NCBI RefSeq assembly: GCF_024721975.1
Contig: NZ_JANQBB010000002.1
Location: forward strand, 434,001-498,000
Direction: 5' to 3'
Length of the DNA: 64,000 bases
From: Paenibacillus endoradicis
Lineage (GTDB): Bacteria > Bacillota > Bacilli > Paenibacillales > Paenibacillaceae
Every line of letters starts with the position of its first letter. Position 1 is the stretch's first letter. Under the pieces are notes generated by a model. That model saw only the letters and a list, made by a program, of their open reading frames with translations. It had not been told where the DNA came from and searched no databases. Positions 44,170 to 51,641 of the stretch are shown in pieces. Made by a program: the position numbers and the translations under genes.

Positions 44170-45645
44170 TTAGCGAATCATTGGTACAGATCCAGAGTTT
44201 TCCATGTACATTTGATTTTGCTCTTCCCAATACTTCTCTTGCTCTTCTTTCGTCATCTTCTCTGTTGCTAGTAATTCATTACCACGCAATTGCAATTCTG
44301 CTAGCGCTTCTGCAACAGTAATGTCACCGTTTGTTACTTTATTGAATGTTTCAGAAGAAACATTATAGTACTCATATTGGTATCTTTCAGGAATTTTTGT
44401 ATAATCAATCGTTTGGTTCATCGGTTTTAACTTATAGAACGCAGCATAATTACGTTCTGTATCTAATTCCATATATTTAGTACGTAGCGGTAAGTTACCA
44501 TATGATACTTTAGTTTTTACGCGTGCATATTCATCACCAGTAATATAAGAGATGAATTTCCATGCCTCTTCGACATTTGTTGAAGCTGCATTAATAGCAA
44601 ATAAATTATAATAGCTAGTGTAGTAAGAAGAATCTGGATTTTGTGATCCTACCGGTGCAGTAACCATATCCCAGTTTTCAATAATATCTTCTGGATTTTG
44701 AGCGTAATTTTTTGCATCTTCAATTTGATTCACAAAATAGTTACCATCTAGGCTCATCGCAAGTCTACCTGAGAAGAACGGATTTTGACTATAGTAATCT
44801 CCGTTTTGCTCAAAATAAACCACTCCATCTCCACCGCCACCATAAAGCATATCATCATAGAATAATACATCTGATTTCATTATGGATTGTGCTTGCTCGA
44901 CAATACTTGCCCAAGCTGGTGTGTCGATCGTCATTTGTAATGTATTTTCATCAAAAGCTTTCAAGCCTTCTGTATTCGCCAGTATATCAACCGTAGTACT
45001 CAACTGTTTATTCCAGCCCATTTTCAGACCAAATATACGTTCTAGTGGGTCTCCATCAGTAGGGAACATATTCGCAAGATTAATAACTTCCGTCCACGTC
45101 ATTTGATCAGTTGGATAAGGTACGTTATATTCATCGAATAGATCTTTATTATAGTAAAGTGCTTGTGTTGAGAAGTTTGTTGGGATCGCATACAAGTTAC
45201 CGCCGCCATATCCTTTCATAGCATCAATAACACCAGGAACAAGTCCATCTACATCATATTTGCTATCTGTTACATAGCTTTCGATATCATATAGTTTTCC
45301 TTCAACGCCTAGTTTCTCTAATTGTGTTGGCTCAAGCATAAGGATATCAGGCTGCTCTTTTTCTATAAATGCAGCTAGCGCTTTGTCATAGTCGTTATCG
45401 TTTTCTTCCATAAATGTATTCTGGATCTGATTAGTTTCTACAACTTGAATTTCAATATTCGGATAAAGTGCGCTATACAGCATGCCATATTCTTGGAAGA
45501 AACTGCTCTCGTCATAATACATAACCTTCAATGTACGTGCTTGATTTTCATTATCAGAACCATTTTTTCCAAATCCTAAGCTACATCCTGTTAACATAGC
45601 TGCGGTCAAACATAGAGCAATTCCACCCTTAAGCCATTTTCTCAT
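44170..45645 (-). CDS. Tandem solute-binding lipoprotein, paralogue 3 (tail cut by a nonsense codon)
   Basis: 491 residues. Signal peptide and lipobox ALCLTAAMLTGCS, then the shared binding fold. It ends at VPMIR followed by TAA, but the frame continues ASEQTVTSEKITTDVID to a TAG at 44116-44118, matching the Ala/Glu/Thr/Ser-rich tail of paralogue 1 (IRKAAGESTSSED). The TAA corresponds to an AAA Lys codon there, so it is probably a recent point change. The binding domain is intact. First of the three genes in transcription order; GAGGAGTG precedes the ATG. Confidence 0.85.
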   Translation of the reverse strand: MRKWLKGGIALCLTAAMLTGCSLGFGKNGSDNENQARTLKVMYYDESSFFQEYGMLYSALYPNIEIQVVETNQIQNTFMEENDNDYDKALAAFIEKEQPDILMLEPTQLEKLGVEGKLYDIESYVTDSKYDVDGLVPGVIDAMKGYGGGNLYAIPTNFSTQALYYNKDLFDEYNVPYPTDQMTWTEVINLANMFPTDGDPLERIFGLKMGWNKQLSTTVDILANTEGLKAFDENTLQMTIDTPAWASIVEQAQSIMKSDVLFYDDMLYGGGGDGVVYFEQNGDYYSQNPFFSGRLAMSLDGNYFVNQIEDAKNYAQNPEDIIENWDMVTAPVGSQNPDSSYYTSYYNLFAINAASTNVEEAWKFISYITGDEYARVKTKVSYGNLPLRTKYMELDTERNYAAFYKLKPMNQTIDYTKIPERYQYEYYNVSSETFNKVTNGDITVAEALAELQLRGNELLATEKMTKEEQEKYWEEQNQMYMENSGSVPMIR

Positions 45646-45732
45646 TTCTTCGTTACACTCCTCAGTTGTAATAATTACATTAACATAACGTACGAGTTAG
45701 GAAAAAGGTTGCATTATTTCCATTATCTTCGG

Positions 45733-47136
45733 TTATTTTAACACTTTTTTTAGTAGCTTCAATTTATCCTTGTACGGAGGGAACAAAATACCAGGTTCTA
45801 ATAGAGTCGTTCGCTTCAAAATACTTTTGCGATGAGAAAATTGTTCAAAGCTATGTTTTCCATGATAAGCACCAATACCCGATGGTCCAACTCCGCCAAA
45901 TGGTAGTTCATTATTAATATAATGACTCAATGTATCATTAATACAGCCACCACCAAATGATACTGAATCAACAATTCGTTTTTCAACTGCAGCATCCTCT
46001 GTAAATACATATAGAGCAAGGGGCTTGTCGTATTGCTTAATAAATGCTATTGCTTCACTTAAACTATCATATTGGATAACTGTACAGATCGGTCCAAATA
46101 CCTCTTCTTGCATAGCTTTAAGCGTGACCGGTTGCTTACAAGTACCTCCATCTAGAAAAGTTGGTGAAATATAACGTTGCTGCTCATCATACCTTCCACC
46201 ATATATGTAATGCTTATCTATATTATCAAGCATTGCTTTCAATCTTAAGAAATGCATATCACTCACAATTCGACCATAATCTTCACTTTCCATAGGATTA
46301 TCGGTATAGAATTGATGAATGGCTTTGATAACTGATTTCATAAAAGACTTATAGATCGATTGATGAACAAGTATGTAATCCGGTGCAATGCATGTCTGAC
46401 CGTTGTTCAATAATTTCCCCCACACGACTCGCTGTGCTGCAATTTCAATTTTGGCAGTTTGATCAACGATAACTGGACTTTTACCACCAAGTTCTAACGT
46501 TACAGGTATTAATCTTTCAGCAGCAGCTTTCATTACAATCTTACCAACTTTTGTACTACCTGTGAAGAACATATAGTCAAATGGCGCATGAATAAGCCAA
46601 CTAGTCTCTTGCTGAGCACCTTCTACTAGTCTCACATACTGCGGATCAAATGTTTCTGTTATAAGATTTTTAAGAGCTGCAGTAACATTAGGCGTGTATT
46701 CCGAAGGTTTGACGATTGCACAATTTCCAGAAGAAATTGCGGCAACTAATGGCTCTAGTATCAGAGAAGCAGGATAGTTGAACGGACCGATAATGAGTAC
46801 GGAGCCATATGGCTCCGATACAATATAACTTGAAGTTCCGAACAGCGGTAACGGAGTCCTAACTTTCTTAGGTTTTGCAAAGCGATGCAGATTTTTGATC
46901 ATATGAGAGATGCTATACAGCACTAAACCAAGTTCCGAAGCATAACCCTCTGTTCTGCTTTTTCGCAAGTCAAGATGCAACGCTTCTAATATACTATTCT
47001 CATGTTGCACAATCGCCTGCTTCAATTTCTTCAATTGTTGAATTCGAAATTGAACGTTGCGAGTTTCTCCACTCTCATAATATGCTTGTTGTTGCTCAAC
47101 CCATTGTTTAATCATTAACTCCGTTACATTCTCCAT
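45733..47136 (-). CDS. NAD(P)-dependent aldehyde dehydrogenase (YwdH-like)
   Basis: 467 residues. The catalytic Glu segment VTLELGGKSPVIV and the nucleophilic Cys in NNGQTCIAPDYILV are present, along with FTGSTKVGKIV (cofactor loop) and the C-terminal hydrophobic tail that in the class 3 group can anchor to membranes (PPYKDKLKLLKKVLK). It oxidises aliphatic or aromatic aldehydes. AAGGGGAGA precedes the ATG. Lies 32 bases after the LtaS gene, same direction. Confidence 0.92.
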   Translation of the reverse strand: MENVTELMIKQWVEQQQAYYESGETRNVQFRIQQLKKLKQAIVQHENSILEALHLDLRKSRTEGYASELGLVLYSISHMIKNLHRFAKPKKVRTPLPLFGTSSYIVSEPYGSVLIIGPFNYPASLILEPLVAAISSGNCAIVKPSEYTPNVTAALKNLITETFDPQYVRLVEGAQQETSWLIHAPFDYMFFTGSTKVGKIVMKAAAERLIPVTLELGGKSPVIVDQTAKIEIAAQRVVWGKLLNNGQTCIAPDYILVHQSIYKSFMKSVIKAIHQFYTDNPMESEDYGRIVSDMHFLRLKAMLDNIDKHYIYGGRYDEQQRYISPTFLDGGTCKQPVTLKAMQEEVFGPICTVIQYDSLSEAIAFIKQYDKPLALYVFTEDAAVEKRIVDSVSFGGGCINDTLSHYINNELPFGGVGPSGIGAYHGKHSFEQFSHRKSILKRTTLLEPGILFPPYKDKLKLLKKVLK

Positions 47137-47168
47137 ACCATTCTCCCCTTCAAATCCTATTGTAATAG

Positions 47169-49046
47169 CTATTTCATAGGTAACTGCCTTGAGTAGAGAT
47201 CTGACATTTGCATTAGTTCCATTATATAATCATAGTCCGACCGTAAATCACTTCCAATATCAACATTCTCTAATGTTTTCAAATCAGTAGCTACTCCATC
47301 ATTAAAACCAAGTCCTGGAACAAACAAAATATTATCATTGAAGAACGTACCTGCTGGCATATAATATCTTAGGCCAACAATATTCGTTTCTGTATTCAAT
47401 AAATCTGTTCCGAATAGCGCCTGAGTATGATCATCAGTATCAATACCTAGAACATTATAAATCGTTGGAAGCATGTCTACTTGTCCAGCTATCGTGTCAA
47501 TTATTTCTCCCTCTACACCAGGTATTGATAGGATAAATGGAATATTCAACCGACTTATTGTGTCATGATAAGGAATTCCTAATTGCTCACTGACCCATGC
47601 TGGATCATTTTCTTTGGTCTGTAAGCCAGAGTGATCACCATATATAGCTATCATCGACTGTTCCCAAATCCCTGCATCTTTTAATTGCTGAATGAAAATC
47701 CCTAGTTGCTCATCTGTATAACGAATAGCCTGCAAATAATTGCCTAGCTGTGTATCCGCATAGGAACTCGGTAAAACTAGATGCTGATCCTCCTTGGGTA
47801 CAACAAACGGGTGATGACTTGATGTCGTAATAAGTTGAGCATAAAAAGGTTGTTCCTTTTTCTTGAATTGTTCAAAATGTTCCAAGGTGACTTTATAGAA
47901 TTCTTTATCTGAAGCACCAAAGCTATTGAAATGATCATTTACAAAGCTTTTTGAATCAAAGTACTCATTAAAACCTAGTGCCGGATACATTTCATCACGA
48001 TTCCAGAAGGATACATCATTCACGTGAAAAGTATAGGAATCATATCCTTTAGTAGCTAATGTTCGTGGTAAGCTTGGTACGTTCTTTCCACCTACAAAGC
48101 TACTCATATTGGGAGCTCCAAGTGGATATACACCTGTATTCAGTATAAATTCTGCATCTGAAGTATTTCCTTCACCAATCTGCTGATACATTCGCGGAAA
48201 ATAAAAGCTATCCTGAATTAATGCATTCAAGTTAGGAGTAACCTCTTGATCTCCAACCTTCAATCCGATAACAAAATTTTGAAAAGATTCTAATTGCACT
48301 ACAATTAGATTACGACCTTCAGCAACACCATGATACATTGAATTATCCGATACATTTCGATCAGCAAACCATTCCTGAATCTGTGCTAGTGATTGAGCAC
48401 GTTCTTCTTCAGTCATTCCACCGCCTGAATTAGTCTTCCCTTGCCCTAAAACAACGAATTGATAAGTAATTACACCTAATCGATTAGCAAGTGCATGTTC
48501 GTTTTCAATATCTCTCGATGTGAAAACAATCGTTCCACACACGATTAAACTTAACGCAAAAATAATCAATGCTCTTAATTTTGGACGTTGTTTTTTAGTT
48601 CTTGCCGACCAATAATGAGTTCTAACCTGTAATTTGCTACCCCAGATCATCGTCATCAACGGTAATAAAATAAAATCAGCAAAATATAAAATCATATATG
48701 GTTCAATAGCTGAAGTTACACTCTCACTAATTTGACCAACTTGATTCATATGAGTCAATGTTAAATAGGTTGGAATACTTCCATAATAGCTATAGTATAT
48801 TGATGTAGCAAACCATATTAGTGATAAAATGCCAGCGATTATATATTGTATAACCATTTTTGCTTTACCACGTATAAATATCGCAGGTAATGCGATAAGA
48901 CATATCATAGCCGCTAGGTCGGATACTACACCCCACAGCGATAGATCATGAATGGCTACTTGTCGAAATATTACTATTTTTATTAACAATAAAATTGATA
49001 ATAATATTCCTGGGTATTTGGCATACCATTGTACAAACTTCTTCAT
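47169..49046 (-). CDS. Lipoteichoic acid synthase family (LtaS-like)
   Basis: 625 residues from the ATG at 49046 (AAGGAGTGG upstream); the frame is open further to 49109. Five membrane helices occupy the first 200 residues, followed by the extracellular sulfatase-like domain with metal/active-site Glu in VVQLESFQN (about residue 253), the catalytic Thr in GEGNTSDAEF (about 295) and YGDHSG. It polymerises glycerol phosphate from phosphatidylglycerol onto glycolipid, building lipoteichoic acid. Paralogues (YfnI, YqgS, YvgJ) differ in being primases or stress forms, so which one this is remains open. Confidence 0.9.
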   Translation of the reverse strand: MKKFVQWYAKYPGILLSILLLIKIVIFRQVAIHDLSLWGVVSDLAAMICLIALPAIFIRGKAKMVIQYIIAGILSLIWFATSIYYSYYGSIPTYLTLTHMNQVGQISESVTSAIEPYMILYFADFILLPLMTMIWGSKLQVRTHYWSARTKKQRPKLRALIIFALSLIVCGTIVFTSRDIENEHALANRLGVITYQFVVLGQGKTNSGGGMTEEERAQSLAQIQEWFADRNVSDNSMYHGVAEGRNLIVVQLESFQNFVIGLKVGDQEVTPNLNALIQDSFYFPRMYQQIGEGNTSDAEFILNTGVYPLGAPNMSSFVGGKNVPSLPRTLATKGYDSYTFHVNDVSFWNRDEMYPALGFNEYFDSKSFVNDHFNSFGASDKEFYKVTLEHFEQFKKKEQPFYAQLITTSSHHPFVVPKEDQHLVLPSSYADTQLGNYLQAIRYTDEQLGIFIQQLKDAGIWEQSMIAIYGDHSGLQTKENDPAWVSEQLGIPYHDTISRLNIPFILSIPGVEGEIIDTIAGQVDMLPTIYNVLGIDTDDHTQALFGTDLLNTETNIVGLRYYMPAGTFFNDNILFVPGLGFNDGVATDLKTLENVDIGSDLRSDYDYIMELMQMSDLYSRQLPMK

Positions 49047-49188
49047 TATGTCCACTCCTTGACTACAAATGTAGCTTAATTCATTACTTTTTCTTTCAAC
49101 TATTGTCACTTTTAATTTGTCACAATAGTATTATCTTATCGCAACTGAGCGACCGATGAAAGCTTGACGATTAATCTATACGAATTGA

Positions 49189-49217
49189 TTGTTGACATCG
49201 TGAATATTTGCTATGAT
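49189..49217 (+). promoter_or_regulatory. Candidate sigma-A promoter of the DUF4190 gene
   Basis: TTGTTG (49189-49194), 17 bases, TATGAT (49212-49217), 41 bases before the ATG. A TTGACA overlaps the -35 but at poor spacing. Confidence 0.5.
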
Positions 49218-49257
49218 AGAAGTTAGAAATTTGCGAACAAATTTAAGGAGGCAAACA

Positions 49258-49986
49258 ATGAGTGATCAGTCGAATCCAAAAGATTTTCCTTTCGGAAATT
49301 CACCAAGTAATAACGATCTAACAGATTCTCAGAGCCAACAACCAGACCAACAAAATAACCAACAGAATATCGATACTAACCAAGCTAATGCTACTGGTAA
49401 TAATACTGATGGCTACAACACTTATGATCAATCCAATGGACAATATTCAACATATGTGAATAACGGACAAAATCAACAAGTGCCTTATAACAATCAATAC
49501 CAACAGCCTGGCCAACAGAATTTCCAACAAACACAGCCTCAGTACCAACAACAATATCAGCAACCACAACAACAAAATTATCAACAACCACCTAACTATA
49601 ATAATCAGCAACCATACAATGGGCAAGACCAATATTATGGGCAAGCTCAAAATGGTAACTATCCAAATTACCAGAATAACCCTTACCAACAACAACCTAT
49701 AATATATCGTGGTAGTAAAACGAATACGAAATCAATTATCGCCTTAATTCTTGGTATCGCTTCTATTAGTGTTCCATATGTAGGATTTTTCATCGGTATT
49801 GCCGGAATTATATTGAGTGCTATGGCGTTAAAAGAAATTCCTCGTAAGAATGAAGATGGTAGAGGCTTAGCAATAGGAGGGCTTGTTACTAGCATTCTCG
49901 GTACACTCCTATATGGTATTATATTCATTTTTGTTATTGGAGTATTTATGTTTGCTATGGATACAGGTAATAATATGTATTACTAA
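49258..49986 (+). CDS. DUF4190-like membrane protein with Gln/Asn-rich N terminus
   Basis: 242 residues from the ATG at 49258, preceded by AAGGAGG. Residues 1-155 are extremely rich in Gln, Asn, Pro and Tyr (QQNYQQPPNYNNQQ), low-complexity and probably disordered and extracellular or cytoplasmic. Then two membrane segments with SIIALILGIASISVPYVGFFIGIAGIILS and a short loop RKNEDGRGLAIGGLVTSI, typical of DUF4190. Function unknown; the repeated Gln/Asn composition resembles amyloid-prone or sticky linkers. 20 bases before exoA. Confidence 0.8.
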   Translation: MSDQSNPKDFPFGNSPSNNDLTDSQSQQPDQQNNQQNIDTNQANATGNNTDGYNTYDQSNGQYSTYVNNGQNQQVPYNNQYQQPGQQNFQQTQPQYQQQYQQPQQQNYQQPPNYNNQQPYNGQDQYYGQAQNGNYPNYQNNPYQQQPIIYRGSKTNTKSIIALILGIASISVPYVGFFIGIAGIILSAMALKEIPRKNEDGRGLAIGGLVTSILGTLLYGIIFIFVIGVFMFAMDTGNNMYY

Positions 49987-50006
49987 AGATTTTGAGGAGC
50001 AGCAAG

Positions 50007-50786
50007 ATGAAACTGAAATGTGTTTCTTGGAATGTAAATGGTTTACGGTCCTGTGTTACAAAAGGATTTTTAGATATTTTTCACGAACAACAAGCAGATT
50101 TTTTCTGTTTGCAAGAGATTAAGTTGCAAGAAGGTCAGATCGAAATCGACCTCGGTGAGTCGTACTATCAGTATTGGAATTATGCAATTAAAAAAGGATA
50201 CTCAGGTACAGCAATTTTCACGAAGCATCAACCTCTGTCTGTCTGGTATGGACTAGAAGACAATTGCGAAGATGAAGGTAGAATTATTACGCTTGAGTAT
50301 GATACTTATTATATACTGACCGTCTATACACCTAACGCTAAGCGCGATCTTGCTAGGTTGCCATATCGATTAGAGTGGGAACAACGTTTCAAAGATTACG
50401 TTACTAAGCTAGCAGCTAATAAAGCGGTTATCATATGTGGCGATTTGAATGTTGCACATCTTGATCATGATGTAAAAAATGCGAAGTCTAATATAGGAAA
50501 TTCAGGATTCACTTTTGAAGAACGTGCTTGTATGAGTAATTTACTTCAAGCCGGCTTCACCGATAGTTTCCGTCATCTTCATCCCTTCGTCGAAGATAAA
50601 TTTTCATGGTGGTCCTTTATGCCGAAAGTTCGTGAACGTAATATTGGATGGAGAATCGACTATTTCCTCGTTTCTTCTCAGTTAAGAGATCATATTATCG
50701 AAGCAACGATTGAAGATCATGTTATCGGCAGTGATCATTGCCCAGTAACACTTACTATAGAGGTAGTTCATAACGTCCACTCGTGA
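50007..50786 (+). CDS. exoA: Exodeoxyribonuclease III (ExoA)
   Basis: 259 residues from the ATG at 50007, GAGGAG 7 bases upstream. An AP endonuclease/exonuclease III of the EEP superfamily acting in base-excision repair. Catalytic signatures: WNVNGLR, FFCLQEIKLQ (metal Glu), YTPNAKRDL, GDLNVAH and the C-terminal GSDHCPVTL. The final EVVHNVHS and the stop codon come from the partial repeat at 50759-50822, so the ancestral end was probably just after LTI. The gene is convergent with 50931-51443 across a strong hairpin. Confidence 0.95.
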   Translation: MKLKCVSWNVNGLRSCVTKGFLDIFHEQQADFFCLQEIKLQEGQIEIDLGESYYQYWNYAIKKGYSGTAIFTKHQPLSVWYGLEDNCEDEGRIITLEYDTYYILTVYTPNAKRDLARLPYRLEWEQRFKDYVTKLAANKAVIICGDLNVAHLDHDVKNAKSNIGNSGFTFEERACMSNLLQAGFTDSFRHLHPFVEDKFSWWSFMPKVRERNIGWRIDYFLVSSQLRDHIIEATIEDHVIGSDHCPVTLTIEVVHNVHS

Positions 50787-50822
50787 TCACGATGACTAGC
50801 TTCGTAGCATAGTCGACATCGA
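50759..50822 (-). repeat. Intergenic palindromic repeat, copy E (partial, overlaps exoA end)
   Basis: Begins with the family terminus AGAGGTAGTTCA, followed by CGTGATCACGATGA, GCTTCGTAG and GTCGACATCG in the order of copy D's complement, then stops. It supplies the last nine codons and the stop of exoA. Confidence 0.7.
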
Positions 50823-50837
50823 AAATATATGCAGACA

Positions 50838-50884
50838 AAATGCCCTTGGTGGTAGGAATTGAATTCCTACTGCCAAGGGCATTT
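50838..50884. terminator. Bidirectional terminator
   Basis: A 23-bp nearly perfect hairpin with A- and T-rich borders (AAATGCCCTTGG / CCAAGGGCATTT outer arms, GTAGGAATT inner) between convergent exoA and the 50931-51443 gene. Confidence 0.85.
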
Positions 50885-50930
50885 GTAATGAGCGTGCTAT
50901 TAGGCAGTTCACTCAAAATTATTGCTGTGA

Positions 50931-51443
50931 CTAAGCTAATGGAATACGATATTCTGAATGGGTTTCAACAATATGTTCCCCTTGATCGAAGACCCAACTG
51001 AAATGAAATTGATTCCCTTCATATCCAGTTCGCTGACGAATATCAGGTACAATCGTTGATTCCAAATGTGTTTGGATCACTTGCTCCATATCTTGCAGTT
51101 TCTGTAACGTTTGTTGAGCTAATGAAATAGCCTCTTCATCAGGTAAGCTCTGCAAGAAATAAATTTGCGCAATATCTTCTGAAGTCAGACCATCCTCAAG
51201 GACAATACCTCCACCACGAAATACTTCCTTCACAACGCTGATCCAATCTGCAACCAGATCCATTTCAATCTCATACATATGTTCTAATGCTCCAATCTGT
51301 ACTGTAAGTTCATCCAGTATATCATTAAATTGTTTTATTCGGTTATCAACACGAAGCGAACTTTTGGTTGTAACATGTAGCAAAGCTGCATGATCACTAA
51401 ATTTTTTCCACTTATAACTCCGAAGCATCTCACAGCGGTACAA
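50931..51443 (-). CDS. Uncharacterised 170-residue protein, start uncertain
   Basis: I recognise no family. The protein is mostly helical and acidic: a coiled-coil-like middle (RIKQFNDILDELTVQIGALEHMYEIEMD) and a second long helix (AQQTLQKLQDMEQVIQTHLES). The C-terminal HFSWVFDQGEHIVETHSEYRIPLA is beta-like. No signal or membrane segment. The first codons (MYRCEMLRS) lie inside an inverted repeat at 51418-51481, and no ribosome site is visible there, so the native start may have been altered by that insertion, or begins at a downstream codon. Confidence 0.55.
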   Translation of the reverse strand: MYRCEMLRSYKWKKFSDHAALLHVTTKSSLRVDNRIKQFNDILDELTVQIGALEHMYEIEMDLVADWISVVKEVFRGGGIVLEDGLTSEDIAQIYFLQSLPDEEAISLAQQTLQKLQDMEQVIQTHLESTIVPDIRQRTGYEGNQFHFSWVFDQGEHIVETHSEYRIPLA

Positions 51444-51481
51444 GCGACATCGCTTGTCAGCAACACTGCACTACTTCGGAG
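51418..51481. repeat. Nested palindrome next to repeat copy D
   Basis: Outer arms CTCCGAAG (51418-51425) and CTTCGGAG (51474-51481) enclose a perfect palindrome ACAAGCGACATCGCTTGT (51440-51457). It directly precedes copy D and overlaps the first codons of the 50931-51443 gene. It could form a cruciform or RNA hairpin. Confidence 0.6.
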
Positions 51482-51485
51482 CAGT

Positions 51486-51638
51486 GTTCACTTGTCAGTA
51501 CCAAGAAGATGCCATGAAGCTAGAGAAGCGAAGCGCGGAGTGTACGTAGTTGGTACACGAGCACTGGAGCAAACGATGAATGGCATCTTCGCCGTCGAAT
51601 ACACTACGGTAGCATAATCATCGTGATCACAAGTGAAC
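51486..51638 (+). repeat. Intergenic palindromic repeat, copy D (full)
   Basis: 153 bp, ends GTTCACTTGT (51486-51495) and ACAAGTGAAC (51629-51638), core arms GAAGATGCCAT (51505-51515) and ATGGCATCTTC (51580-51590). The right end stops 3 bases before the stop codon (51642-51644) of the ABC exporter gene. Same family as copies A and C, though the ends read GTTCAC instead of GTTCAAAA. Confidence 0.88.
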
Positions 51639-51641
51639 AAA

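Noticed and set aside
40655..45645. Three solute-binding genes as an assembly duplication artefact
   Set aside because: The copies differ throughout in protein and spacer sequence, so they are real divergent paralogues.
49391..49695. Long minus-strand frames opposite the Gln/Asn-rich region
   Set aside because: They are shadows of CAA/CAG-type codons (giving Leu/Val-rich frames) and have no ribosome site.
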